DNA from: Dyella_B sp036746095
GTDB taxonomy: Bacteria > Pseudomonadota > Gammaproteobacteria > Xanthomonadales > Rhodanobacteraceae
Assembly (NCBI RefSeq): GCF_036746095.1
Contig: NZ_DAIOEU010000003.1
Coordinates: 124,001-188,000, forward strand
Direction: 5' to 3'
DNA length: 64,000 bases
This document shows positions 1 through 10,779 of the stretch, piece after piece. Each line of letters opens with the position of its first letter. Within the stretch, counting starts at the first letter, position 1. The notes beneath the pieces were generated by a model. It was not told the DNA's origin. It worked only from the letters and a program-made list of their open reading frames with translations, and ran no database searches. A program made the position numbers and the translations under genes.

Positions 1-1700
1 CGGATCTTGTCCGGATGGATCTTGATGGTGAGCAGGCGCGGTGCGTATTCGCTCATTTCCGCGCGCGGCTGGCTGATCACCTTGGCCATTTCGCCCAGGA
101 TGTGCAGACGGCCACGCTTGGCCTGTTCCAGCGCGAGCTTCATGATCTCTTCGGTGATGCCTTCGATCTTGATGTCCATCTGCAGCGCGGAGACGCCGTC
201 GGCGCTACCGGCCACCTTGAAATCCATGTCGCCGAGATGGTCTTCGTCGCCCAGGATGTCGGACAGCACGACGAAGTCGTTGTCTTCCTTCACCAGGCCC
301 ATGGCGATACCCGCCACCGGGGACTTGAGCGGTACGCCAGCATCCATCAGTGCCAGCGAGGAGCCGCACACCGAGGCCATCGACGAAGAACCGTTCGACT
401 CGGTGATTTCAGACACCACGCGCAGCACGTACGGGAACTCTTCCATCGCCGGCTTCACGGCTTGCACGCCACGCTTGGCAAGGCGGCCGTGGCCAATCTC
501 GCGCCGCTTCGGCGCGCCGAAGCGGCCAGCTTCACCGACCGAGAACGGCGGGAAGTTGTAGTGAAACAGGAAGGGATCCTTCGACTCGCCTTCCGGCGCG
601 TCGATGATCTGCGCGTCACGCGCGGTGCCCAGCGTGGCCACGACCAGTGCCTGGGTTTCGCCACGGGTGAACAGCGCCGAACCATGGGTACGCGGCAGCA
701 CGCCCACGCGCACCGAGATCGGGCGGATATCGTCCAGCTTGCGGCCGTCGATGCGTATCTTGGTCTTCAGCACGCCGTCGCGCATGGTGCGGTATTCGAT
801 CTCGGCAAAGGCGTTGTTGATGTCGAGGTCGGACCAGCCGTGCGCCGCGGCGGTTTCAGCGATACCAGTCTTGATGTCGGCCTTCAGCGCGGCGATGGCA
901 TCGCGGCGCTCCAGCTTGTCGCGGATGGCGAACGCCATTTCCAGGCGATTGCCGAGGATACCCTGGATGTCGTTGAACAGCGCATCGTTGCGGGCGGGCG
1001 CTTCCCACTTGAACGGCTTGCGGCCAGCTTCGGCGACGAATGCGTTGATGGCGTTGATCACCACCTGCATCTGCTTGTGACCGTGCATCACCGCACCCAG
1101 CATCACTTCTTCGCTGAGCAGCTTGGCTTCCGATTCCACCATCAACACGGCGTTCGCGGTGCCGGCAACGACCAGGTCCAGAGCGGAGGTCTTCAGCTCG
1201 GTAACGGTGGGATTGAGCAGGTACTGGCCGTTGGCGTAGCCCACGCGCGCGGCACCGATCGGGCCCTTGAACGGAATGCCCGCCAAGGACAGCGCGGCAG
1301 AGGCGCCGATCATCGAGACTATATCGCCATCGATTTCGGGGTTCAGCGAGATCACCTGGGCAATGATCTGCACTTCGTTCTTGAACTCTTCCGGGAAGAG
1401 CGGGCGGACCGGACGGTCGATCAGACGCGAGGTGAGCGTCTCCTTCTCCGTCGGACGGCCTTCACGCTTGAAGAAACCACCGGGGATGCGGCCGGCGGAA
1501 TAGAACTTCTCGACGTAGTCGACGGTGAGCGGGAAGAAGTCCTGCCCGTCTTTCGCCTTGGCCGCGGCGACCACGGTGACCAGCACCACGGTACCGCCCA
1601 TGCTGACCATGACGGCGCCCGAAGCCTGGCGGGCGATTTCGCCCGTCTCCAGTGTGACTTCGTGATTACCGTACTGGAATGACTTGGTTACTTTCGCCAC
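1..1700 (-). CDS. pnp: Polynucleotide phosphorylase, 3' end cut by window edge
   Basis: Phosphorolytic 3'-5' exoribonuclease of the RNA degradosome; it shortens RNA with phosphate and releases nucleoside diphosphates. About 566 codons are visible of a family length near 700, so both RNase PH-like domains and the linking helical domain are present, while the C-terminal KH and S1 RNA-binding domains lie beyond the left edge. Motifs seen include FFKREGRPTEKE and, near residue 487, the Asp-rich segment LGDEDHLGDMDF of the catalytic core. The start is a GTG at 1698-1700, preceded by GAGGA at good spacing; the N-terminus MAKVTKSFQYG matches the family. It follows rpsO by 19 bases, the classic rpsO-pnp pair. 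Confidence 0.96.
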   Translation of the reverse strand, partial: MAKVTKSFQYGNHEVTLETGEIARQASGAVMVSMGGTVVLVTVVAAAKAKDGQDFFPLTVDYVEKFYSAGRIPGGFFKREGRPTEKETLTSRLIDRPVRPLFPEEFKNEVQIIAQVISLNPEIDGDIVSMIGASAALSLAGIPFKGPIGAARVGYANGQYLLNPTVTELKTSALDLVVAGTANAVLMVESEAKLLSEEVMLGAVMHGHKQMQVVINAINAFVAEAGRKPFKWEAPARNDALFNDIQGILGNRLEMAFAIRDKLERRDAIAALKADIKTGIAETAAAHGWSDLDINNAFAEIEYRTMRDGVLKTKIRIDGRKLDDIRPISVRVGVLPRTHGSALFTRGETQALVVATLGTARDAQIIDAPEGESKDPFLFHYNFPPFSVGEAGRFGAPKRREIGHGRLAKRGVQAVKPAMEEFPYVLRVVSEITESNGSSSMASVCGSSLALMDAGVPLKSPVAGIAMGLVKEDNDFVVLSDILGDEDHLGDMDFKVAGSADGVSALQMDIKIEGITEEIMKLALEQAKRGRLHILGEMAKVISQPRAEMSEYAPRLLTIKIHPDKI

Positions 1701-1719
1701 TTTGGGTGTCCTCGTCCGA

Positions 1720-1989
1720 TCAGCGACGCAGGCCAAGGCGCTCAATGAGGCTCTGGTAGCGAGCCAAATCGCGGTCCTTGAGATAGCCGAGCAAGCGTTT
1801 ACGCTGGTTAACCAGCTTCAGCAGACCACGACGTGAGTGATGATCCTGCTTATGCGTCTTGAAATGATCGGTGAGGTGTTCGATGCGGGCGGAAAGCAGG
1901 GCAACCTGCACTTCCGTGGAGCCGGTGTCATTCGGCGCGTGGCCGAAGTCAGCAATGATCTTGCTGGACTGTTCTACGGTGAGGGACAT
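1720..1989 (-). CDS. rpsO: 30S ribosomal protein S15
   Basis: Small-subunit primary binding protein that contacts the 16S rRNA central domain. The 89 residues are full length for the family, and the core DTGSTEVQVALLSARI and the DHHSRRGLLKLVNQR segment are typical. The ATG at 1987-1989 is preceded by an AAGGAAG ribosome binding site. It lies between truB and pnp, as in Escherichia coli. Its roughly 100-base leader starts from a promoter-like sequence at 2096-2125 and contains a perfect 14-base-pair hairpin. In E. coli S15 represses its own translation through leader structure; whether this unrelated-looking hairpin does the same is inference. Confidence 0.98.
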   Translation of the reverse strand: MSLTVEQSSKIIADFGHAPNDTGSTEVQVALLSARIEHLTDHFKTHKQDHHSRRGLLKLVNQRKRLLGYLKDRDLARYQSLIERLGLRR

Positions 1990-2020
1990 GTGTGTCTTCC
2001 TTAAAAAAACAGGTGCGGAA

Positions 2021-2056
2021 CTTGCGCAACGTCACCGCTTGATGACGTTGCGCAAG
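2021..2056 (-). promoter_or_regulatory. Perfect 14-bp hairpin in the rpsO leader
   Basis: Arms 2021-2034 and 2043-2056 are exact reverse complements (CTTGCGCAACGTCA and its partner), enclosing an 8-base loop. On the minus strand the stem is followed ten bases later by a run of seven T, then by the rpsO ribosome binding site. The T-run is too far away for a standard intrinsic terminator. An RNase III site or an autoregulatory leader structure are alternatives; the fold is certain as sequence, its role is inferred. Confidence 0.6.
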
Positions 2057-2095
2057 CTCCGGCAGGTTGAGAGAAAAGTCTGAATCAAGCGGGTT

Positions 2096-2125
2096 ATTGT
2101 ACCGAGGGGCGGTGGATTGCAACAA
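2096..2125 (-). promoter_or_regulatory. Putative sigma70 promoter of rpsO-pnp
   Basis: On the minus strand TTGTTG (2120-2125) and TACAAT (2096-2101) are separated by 18 bases. Transcription would begin near 2089, about 100 bases before rpsO. This would be an internal promoter between truB and rpsO, as in other proteobacteria. Called by eye only. Confidence 0.55.
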
Positions 2126-2158
2126 GACCATAATAATTTGGGCGTTTTGCGTTCGCCT

Positions 2159-2260
2159 CCTCTCCCCTTTGGGGAGAGAATTGAGGTGAGGGGCTGCACT
2201 TGCGACAGTGCCTGGGAAGATTTGCCCCCTCACCCCACCCCTCTCCCCGAAGGGGAGAGG
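2159..2260. repeat. REP-like mosaic palindrome overlapping the truB 3' end
   Basis: Two hairpins, 2160-2178 (CTCTCCCC, loop TTT) and 2240-2260 (CCTCTCCCC, loop GAA), bracket an inner inverted pair (2185-2193 GGTGAGGGG with 2226-2234). The outer arms are also complementary to each other, so the unit can fold as one cruciform-like element. Such CTCTCCCC/GGGGAGAG modules are typical dispersed palindromes in high-GC proteobacteria. The element runs into truB and encodes its final codons. Confidence 0.7.
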
Positions 2261-3192
2261 GCGCATTGAGTGGGTAGATTGAAACCACGGAGGATACGGA
2301 TACGGCCCTGCTCGTCGCAGTCGACCAGTGCCAGCAGGCATCCATCGTCAGCGAAAGCCGCCGAATACGCGCGTGGGTGGCCGGCTGGCCATTCGATCTG
2401 GCGCCCTTGTGAGACGGCTTGGCCGGCAGCGGCATCCAGGTGCAACGCCGGCAGGTCGGCAACGCCTGCCGACAGCGGAAGCACCAGCCGGTCTGCGGCG
2501 TCGCTGCCCTGTTCGGCCGCTGCTCGCAGCTCATCCATGGTCACCATGACCGGGGCGCGGAAAGGCTCCACCCACAATCGGCGCAGCGCGCTGAGGTGCG
2601 CGCCGCAGCCAAGCCTTGCGCCAAGATCCACGGCCAGGCTGCGCACGTAGGTGCCGGAACCGCACTCCACGTACAGCGACAGGGTATTTTCCCTGCGAGA
2701 AACCAGTTCCAGGTGATGGATATCCACCTCCCGCGGCGGCGCCTCCACGGCTTCGCCGCGACGCGCCTTGAGGTAAAGCGGCTCACCGCCTTGCTTCAGC
2801 GCCGAGTACACCGGTGGCACCTGAATGATCCGGCCACGCAACGTCGCCAATGCGGCTTCGAGAGTGGCGTCGTCCAAGGTTGGCACCGGCCGTTGCTCGA
2901 GCACATCGCCCTCAAGGTCGGCCGTCGTGGTCGTGATACCCAGGCGGCATTCGGCCAAGTACGCCTTGCGCGAGCCAAGCAGGTTGCCGGCAATCTTGGT
3001 GGCCTCGCCGAAACATAGCGGCAGCAAGCCTGTCGCGAGCGGATCGAGTGCCCCGGTATGGCCACCCTTTGCCGCGCGCAGAATGGCGATCGCCATCTGC
3101 AGCGCCTTGTTGGAACTCATGCCTAGCGGCTTGTCGAGCAACAGGATGCCGTGCAGGTCACGGGCATCGGGGCGATGGCGGCGACGGCTCAT
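2230..3192 (-). CDS. truB: tRNA pseudouridine-55 synthase
   Basis: Converts U55 in the T-loop of tRNAs to pseudouridine. The catalytic motif GGHTGALDPLATG is present with the nucleophile Asp at residue 50, followed by the Tyr-containing KAYLAECRLG region and a C-terminal PUA-like part. The length of 320 residues is normal to slightly long. The ATG is at 3190-3192. It lies between rbfA and rpsO in the conserved nusA-infB operon. The last ten residues (ALSPSGRGVG) are encoded by a REP-like palindrome spanning 2159-2260, so the native C-terminus has probably been replaced or extended by the repeat. Confidence 0.97.
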   Translation of the reverse strand: MSRRRHRPDARDLHGILLLDKPLGMSSNKALQMAIAILRAAKGGHTGALDPLATGLLPLCFGEATKIAGNLLGSRKAYLAECRLGITTTTADLEGDVLEQRPVPTLDDATLEAALATLRGRIIQVPPVYSALKQGGEPLYLKARRGEAVEAPPREVDIHHLELVSRRENTLSLYVECGSGTYVRSLAVDLGARLGCGAHLSALRRLWVEPFRAPVMVTMDELRAAAEQGSDAADRLVLPLSAGVADLPALHLDAAAGQAVSQGRQIEWPAGHPRAYSAAFADDGCLLALVDCDEQGRIRILRGFNLPTQCALSPSGRGVG

Positions 3193-3231
3193 GGTGTGCA
3201 GTAGTCGGCCCCTCCTATGCGGAGAGAGGCG

Positions 3232-3603
3232 TCAGTCTTCGCTGTGATCCGCTTCTTGCGGAGGACTCTGTCGCAGCAGTTGCTCGATCCGCTCGCCTTT
3301 GTCGACTGAATCGTCGTACTTGAAACGCAGTTCCGGTACGCGACGAAGGCGCATGGTGCGCGACAGGGAGCGACGAAATTCCATGGCCAGTTCGTTGAGC
3401 GCCTTCACCGCTTCCTTGGACTGCTGCGGCAGCAGTGCGGTAACCCACACGGTGGCCCAGTCCAGATCGCGCGTGACCTCCACGTCCGACACGCTGCACG
3501 ACGGCAGGCCGTGATCGCGCACGGCGGCGTGCACCAGGGTACCCAACTCGCGGCGGAGTTCGGCGCCTACACGGTCGGTGCGTTTGAAATCGCGGGATGG
3601 CAT
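3232..3603 (-). CDS. rbfA: Ribosome-binding factor A
   Basis: Single KH-fold assembly factor that binds immature 30S subunits and is needed for 16S 5' end maturation and cold adaptation. The reading frame is open upstream, but the family N-terminus MPSRDFKRTDRVGAELRREL begins at the ATG 3601-3603, giving 123 residues, normal for RbfA. The ribosome binding site is weak. The DLDWATVWVTALL segment and the RRVPELRFKYDDS C-terminal strand fit the family. Upstream, 3604-3747 to infB holds three small hairpins (see repeat at 3637-3734). Confidence 0.95.
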   Translation of the reverse strand: MPSRDFKRTDRVGAELRRELGTLVHAAVRDHGLPSCSVSDVEVTRDLDWATVWVTALLPQQSKEAVKALNELAMEFRRSLSRTMRLRRVPELRFKYDDSVDKGERIEQLLRQSPPQEADHSED

Positions 3604-3636
3604 GGATGAATAATCGCCGATACGGAAAATGCGTAG

Positions 3637-3734
3637 GCTGGGATGATAATCCCAGCACAGGGAAATCACCGGACGGCTGGGATTGATATCCCAGCCTATG
3701 CGGCCCTGCTGCCCTCGCCTCGAAAAGAGAGGGC
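3637..3734. repeat. Cluster of three short palindromes in the infB-rbfA gap
   Basis: Hairpin 3637-3644/3649-3656 (GCTGGGAT, loop GATA) and hairpin 3675-3683/3688-3696 (GGCTGGGAT, loop TGAT) share the same core. A third stem, 3711-3716/3729-3734 (GCCCTC/GAGGGC), follows. Related GTAGG...CCTAC palindromes occur at 37609-37630 and 54389-54417, so this is one member of a dispersed family. They sit inside an operon and could form stems in the mRNA between infB and rbfA. Confidence 0.6.
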
Positions 3735-3747
3735 ATGGTGGTGCGAA

Positions 3748-6558
<2,811 letters not shown>

Positions 6559-6701
6559 CGTGATTCTTTCTCCGCCGTTCCCGCGCTTATCGTCCGTACA
6601 AAACCTGTCTATGAGGCATGTTCTTGCACGGCCACCTCCGTCCTTGGTGGAGACCAAAATCGGTCTCCCGGCGCGCCCATCCGGGACGCTGCCGCCCGCG
6701 G

Positions 6702-8207
6702 TTAGCCGCCCTTCTCCAGCCGCGCAATCATCGGCGCACGTGCCGCCATGATGAGTGCCGCAGCACGATCCTCGTCCATGCCGTCGATGTCGATCATGTC
6801 GTCGACCGCGAGATCGGCCAGATCGTCCATCGTGACGACACCGCGCTCAGCCAGCGCGTAAGCCGTCGCTTCGTCCATGCCGTCCATGTTCAGCAGTTCC
6901 TCGGAAGGCTGGTGCTCGTCGAGATTTTCCTCGACGGCCAGCGCTTCGGTCAGCAGCGAGTCGCGGGCGCGGGCGCGCAGCTCTTCGACGATGTCCTCGT
7001 CGAAGCCTTCGATGGCCAGCAGTTCTGCGCTCGGCACGTAGGCAATTTCCTCGACGCTGGAGAAGCCTTCCTGCACCAGGATGTTGGCGATTTCCTGGTC
7101 CACTTCCAGCTTGTCCATGAACAGCTGACGAGCGGACTCCTGCTCGGCCTCGCTCTTGGCGGCGACCTGGTCCTGGGTCATCACGTTGAGCTGCCAACCG
7201 GTGAGCTTGCTGGCCAGGCGCACGTTCTGGCCGCCGCGGCCGATAGCCTGGGACAGCTTGTCCTCGGCCACTGCGATGTCCATCGAGTGCTTGTCTTCAT
7301 CCATGATGATGGACTGCACTTCGGCCGGCGCCATCGCGTTGATCACGTATTGGGCCTGATTTTCGTGCCACAGGATAATGTCCACGCGCTCGCCGTTGAG
7401 CTCGTTCGATACCGCCTGCACGCGCGAACCGCGCATACCGATGCAGGCACCGATAGGATCGGTGCGGCTATCGTGCGCCACCACGGCGATCTTGGCGCGG
7501 TCGCCCGGATCGCGAGCGCAGCCCTTGATCTCGACCAGGCCCTGGCCTACTTCCGGCACTTCGAGCTTGAACAGCTCGATCATGAATTCCGGTGCGGCGC
7601 GCGACACGAACAGTTGCGGGCCGCGCGCTTCGGATTTCACTTCGAATAGATAACCACGCACGCGGTCACCGACGCGGTGCGATTCACGCGGGATGGTCTT
7701 GTCACGCGGAATGAAGGCTTCGGCATTGCCGCCGAGATCGAGGTAGACGTTGCCACGTTCGACGCGCTTGACAATGCCGGTAACCAACTCACCCACGCGA
7801 TCCTTGAACGCATCGACGACTTGCTGGCGCTCGGCTTCGCGCACACGCTGCACGATCACCTGCTTGGCGGCCTGCGCAGCAATACGGCCGAATTCGGCGT
7901 TTTCAATCTGCTGCTCGACGAATTCGCCGATCTGCGCACCGGGACGCTCGTCCTCGGCATCCATCAGGCGCAGTTGGCGGAACGGAGATTCCATTTCGCC
8001 GTCGTCAGCGATGACTTCCCAGCGACGGAAGGTTTCGTAGTCGCCCGAGTTGCGATCGATACTGACGCGGATATCCGGGTCTTCATCCGGATAACGTTTT
8101 TTTGCAGCGGACGCCAACGCAGCTTCCATCGCCTGGAAGATCACATCGCGCGACACACCTTTTTCGTTGGCAACCGCATCTACGACCAGCAAAAGCTCTT
8201 TGCTCAT
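6702..8207 (-). CDS. nusA: Transcription termination/antitermination factor NusA
   Basis: Binds RNA polymerase and nascent RNA, modulating pausing, intrinsic termination and antitermination. The ATG at 8205-8207 (MSKELLLVVDAV) has GGAG at suitable spacing, so it is preferred over the GTG nine bases upstream; this gives 501 residues. Domains in order: N-terminal polymerase-binding domain (1-125), S1 (about 135-200), two KH domains with GMRGSRVQAV and GRGGQNVRLA, then two acidic repeats at the C-terminus (about 365-425 and 440-495), as in gammaproteobacterial NusA. It lies between rimP and infB. Confidence 0.98.
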   Translation of the reverse strand: MSKELLLVVDAVANEKGVSRDVIFQAMEAALASAAKKRYPDEDPDIRVSIDRNSGDYETFRRWEVIADDGEMESPFRQLRLMDAEDERPGAQIGEFVEQQIENAEFGRIAAQAAKQVIVQRVREAERQQVVDAFKDRVGELVTGIVKRVERGNVYLDLGGNAEAFIPRDKTIPRESHRVGDRVRGYLFEVKSEARGPQLFVSRAAPEFMIELFKLEVPEVGQGLVEIKGCARDPGDRAKIAVVAHDSRTDPIGACIGMRGSRVQAVSNELNGERVDIILWHENQAQYVINAMAPAEVQSIIMDEDKHSMDIAVAEDKLSQAIGRGGQNVRLASKLTGWQLNVMTQDQVAAKSEAEQESARQLFMDKLEVDQEIANILVQEGFSSVEEIAYVPSAELLAIEGFDEDIVEELRARARDSLLTEALAVEENLDEHQPSEELLNMDGMDEATAYALAERGVVTMDDLADLAVDDMIDIDGMDEDRAAALIMAARAPMIARLEKGG

Positions 8208-8254
8208 TGCAACCACTCCGTGAACGCTGTCCAGCGTTCCATCACAGATTGACC

Positions 8255-8776
8255 TTAAGTTCTACCCTTTTTCCCGCCCAGCTTGCGACCGCCGGGTTTG
8301 GGCTGCGGCACGTAACCAAGCGCGGCCCAATCCGGCACGATGCGCGCGCTTTCCACCGCATCGTGCTCGAACTGAAATACTTTGCCTTCCGTTTCCAGAC
8401 TGATCTGCTCGCCTTCCACCGAAACGATCTTGCCGCGCAGACGGCGGCGTCCTTCCAATGGCGCCTTCAGCAGAACCTTCACTTCCTGCCCGGTCACTTT
8501 GGCGAACTGTGCGGCAGTGAACAGCGGGCGATCGATACCTGGCGAGGACACTTCCAGCACGTAATGACCAGGAATGGGGTCTTCCACGTCGAGCAGCGCC
8601 GAGAGTTCGCGGCTTGCCGCCTCGCAATCGTCGAGGGTGACCTCGCGCCCTTCGGTATCGATATAGACGCGCAGCGTGCTCTGACCCAGTGAAGGGCTGA
8701 ATTCCACGCCGATGCATTCCAGCTGGAGATCCGCCAAAACGTCAGTGAAGCGTTGTGCTAGCGCCTGTGTGTCCAC
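8255..8776 (-). CDS. rimP: Ribosome maturation factor RimP
   Basis: Assembly factor for the 30S subunit, acting early with S12 and S19 binding. The 173 residues contain the N-terminal domain with LECIGVEFSPS and the conserved YVLEVSSPGIDRPL segment, followed by an SH3-like C-terminal domain and a basic Gly/Lys-rich tail. The start is a GTG at 8774-8776 (MDTQALAQRF) preceded by a purine-rich stretch. It is the first protein gene of the nusA operon. A terminator-like hairpin ends about 30 bases upstream, implying control by premature termination, as proposed for rimP leaders in other gammaproteobacteria. Confidence 0.95.
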   Translation of the reverse strand: MDTQALAQRFTDVLADLQLECIGVEFSPSLGQSTLRVYIDTEGREVTLDDCEAASRELSALLDVEDPIPGHYVLEVSSPGIDRPLFTAAQFAKVTGQEVKVLLKAPLEGRRRLRGKIVSVEGEQISLETEGKVFQFEHDAVESARIVPDWAALGYVPQPKPGGRKLGGKKGRT

Positions 8777-8800
8777 TCTCTCTCGATACCGTTGCCGGAA

Positions 8801-8827
8801 ACAAAAAATGGGCTCTGACGGCCCATT
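8801..8827 (-). terminator. Intrinsic terminator/attenuator just before rimP
   Basis: On the minus strand AATGGGC (8821-8827) pairs with GCCCATT (8807-8813) around a 7-base loop, followed directly by a run of T (8803-8806 region). It is an intrinsic terminator pointing into rimP, only about 25 bases before its GTG start, so it should act as an attenuator. Naville and Gautheret described rimP-leader attenuators in gammaproteobacteria; equivalence here is inferred. Confidence 0.7.
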
Positions 8828-8924
8828 CCCTTACCTTGCCGATGTCCCGCTCTACCAGAGCCTTTCCGTGCGTCCCAAGCCGGTGATTATCACCCGGCAC
8901 GACGCATACGCATCCTTGCGCCCA

Positions 8925-8950
8925 ACAAAAAAGCCTCGCAAGGAGGCTTT
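8925..8950 (-). terminator. Intrinsic terminator within the rimP leader
   Basis: On the minus strand AAGCCTC (plus 8931-8937) pairs with GAGGCTT (8943-8949) and is followed by six T and GTT. It lies about 75-95 bases after the predicted start of transcription at the promoter 9026-9054. It may end a small RNA or be the first of two attenuators before rimP. The plus-strand reading also has a T-rich tail, but no plus-strand gene precedes it. Confidence 0.7.
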
Positions 8951-9025
8951 CTTGTCCAAGAAAGATCTGGTCGCCTGCCGATTCACGCCTGTATGACGCG
9001 CTTCTGACCGCTACAGAGTTCGGAA

Positions 9026-9054
9026 AGTATACGTAACAGGACGGTGCAACGCAA
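9026..9054 (-). promoter_or_regulatory. Putative sigma70 promoter of the rimP-nusA operon
   Basis: On the minus strand TTGCGT (9049-9054) and TATACT (9026-9031) are spaced exactly 17 bases apart. Start of transcription would be near 9019, between the tRNA-fMet terminator and the leader hairpins. One of the best promoter matches seen in the window. Confidence 0.65.
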
Positions 9055-9123
9055 TGATTTATCGCCCTTCCCGCCATGCAAACAACCCATCGCTGTCATC
9101 AGGCGCGGATTTCCCATAGGCAT

Positions 9124-9157
9124 AAAAAAAGCCAGCGACGATCGCTGGCTTTTTTTA
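9124..9157. terminator. Terminator of tRNA-fMet
   Basis: AGCCAGCGA (9130-9138) and TCGCTGGCT (9142-9150) form a perfect 9-bp stem with loop CGA, flanked by seven A on the left and seven T on the right, so it can work in both directions. It lies seven bases after the CCA end of the tRNA on the minus strand. Confidence 0.9.
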
Positions 9158-9163
9158 TGAACA

Positions 9164-9240
<77 letters not shown>

Positions 9241-9253
9241 TCAGAGTCCGAGA

Positions 9254-9282
9254 ATGTTAGCGACTTGGCCGAATTCTTGCAA
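9254..9282 (-). promoter_or_regulatory. Putative promoter of tRNA-fMet
   Basis: On the minus strand TTGCAA (9277-9282) and TAACAT (9254-9259) are spaced 17 bases apart, with transcription expected to start about 7 bases before the tRNA. It lies in the short gap after nuoN. Confidence 0.5.
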
Positions 9283-9327
9283 GACCATGATCGCTATTTT
9301 TTTCTCTTTCGCGGAAGAAATTTTTTC

Positions 9328-10767
9328 TCAACCCACGAATGCCTGCTTGCACCAGCTCAGCAACGGCCCCCAGTACAAGCCAAGTCCGAGCAGCACCAAC
9401 GCATTCAGCGACAACACCAGACGCAGCGTGAAATCGGGCTGGATGCGCACTTCGGTGCCGGCATCCGGCTTGTCGAAGTACATTACCTTCACCACGCGCA
9501 GGTAGTAGTACAGGCCGATGATGGCGAACACAGCACCCACGATCGCCAGCCACAACATGCCGGCGTGTATCGCAGCCTGCAGTACCAGCAGCTTGGCGAA
9601 GAAACCGAACAGCGGCGGCACGCCGGCCAGGGAGAACAGCGCTAGCATCATCAGGAACGCCATCCACGGCGCACGCTGGTTGAGACCCTTGAAGTCATCA
9701 ATGTTGTCGCATTCAAAACCGGTGCGGCTCAGCGCAAGGATCACGCCGAAGGCTGCGGTGGACATCAGCGCATAGCTCACTGCGTAGAACATCGCGGCCG
9801 AATAACCTTCCGGGCCTGCATTGACCAAGCCAAGCAGCAGGTAACCCATGTGCGAGATGGTCGAATAGGCGAGCAGGCGCTTGAGGTTGCTCTGCACGAT
9901 GGCCACGATGTTGCCGATAGCCAGCGACAGTACCGCCAGCGCGGCCAGCATGATCTGCCAGTGCTGCGAGAAATCACCCATGCCGGTAGCCAGCAGGCGG
10001 AACGCCATGCCGAACGCGGCGAGCTTGGAAGCCGAACCGATGAAGGCGGTCACTGACGTAGGCGAGCCTTCGTAGACATCCGGAATCCACATGTGGAACG
10101 GCGCCACACCCAGCTTGAACGCCACGCCGATCACCAGGAACACCAGGCCAAAAATCAGGAGATGCGGCATCGCACTGTGGGGAATGGCTTCATGCAGTTG
10201 CGCCAGGCCCAACGTGCCGGTGGCGCCATAGATCATCGACATGCCATACAGCAGCAGGCCCGACGACAACGCACCCAGCACGAAATACTTGATGGCGGCT
10301 TCGGACGACAAGCTGGAATCGCGGTTCAGCGCCACCAGTGCGTAGGACGACAGCGTCAGCAATTCCAGGCCCAGGTAGACCATCACCAGGCTGCCGGCCG
10401 ACACCAGCAACATCACGCCAATCACCGCGAACAGCATGAGCGTATAGAACTCGCCCACGAACAGCTTGCGGTCGACCATGTACGGACGGCCGTAGATGAA
10501 GACCAGGATGGTGGACAGGATCGCGAACAGCTTGAGGATCGTGCTCAGCCCGTCACGGATGAACATGCCACCGAACGCAGTGACCGCGCCTTCGGGCTGA
10601 TAGCGCAGCACCAGGTAGCCGGTGACCACCAGCACGCCGATGGAGAGCCAGTGCAGGTACACGCGCTCGGCCGGCTTCATGAAAGCGTCGGCCAGCAGGA
10701 GAACGCACGCCGCGGCAACCAGAAAGAATTCCGGCAGCATGATGAGAATGTCGTTGATAGTCGGCAT
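9328..10767 (-). CDS. nuoN: NADH-quinone oxidoreductase subunit N
   Basis: Antiporter-like membrane subunit of complex I, one of three (L, M, N) that move protons. The 479 residues are almost wholly hydrophobic, with about 14 membrane segments. Conserved features include the Glu in VYLGLELLTLSSYALVA, Lys-containing FKLGVAPFHMWIPDVYEG and the SNLKRLLAYSTISHMGY segment shared by the proton-pumping family. The ATG is at 10765-10767, 12 bases after nuoM. It is the last gene of the operon, and no clear intrinsic terminator follows before the tRNA promoter. Confidence 0.98.
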   Translation of the reverse strand: MPTINDILIMLPEFFLVAAACVLLLADAFMKPAERVYLHWLSIGVLVVTGYLVLRYQPEGAVTAFGGMFIRDGLSTILKLFAILSTILVFIYGRPYMVDRKLFVGEFYTLMLFAVIGVMLLVSAGSLVMVYLGLELLTLSSYALVALNRDSSLSSEAAIKYFVLGALSSGLLLYGMSMIYGATGTLGLAQLHEAIPHSAMPHLLIFGLVFLVIGVAFKLGVAPFHMWIPDVYEGSPTSVTAFIGSASKLAAFGMAFRLLATGMGDFSQHWQIMLAALAVLSLAIGNIVAIVQSNLKRLLAYSTISHMGYLLLGLVNAGPEGYSAAMFYAVSYALMSTAAFGVILALSRTGFECDNIDDFKGLNQRAPWMAFLMMLALFSLAGVPPLFGFFAKLLVLQAAIHAGMLWLAIVGAVFAIIGLYYYLRVVKVMYFDKPDAGTEVRIQPDFTLRLVLSLNALVLLGLGLYWGPLLSWCKQAFVG

Positions 10768-10779
10768 GGTCGTTCTCGA

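Noticed and set aside
15..1682. Long plus-strand open frame of 555 codons
   Set aside because: It is antisense to pnp, with His/Arg/Gly-rich composition typical of an antisense shadow in high-GC DNA; pnp is certain on the minus strand.
8742..9077. 111-codon minus-strand open frame over the rimP leader
   Set aside because: It spans a promoter, two terminator hairpins and the rimP start and has no protein-like features.
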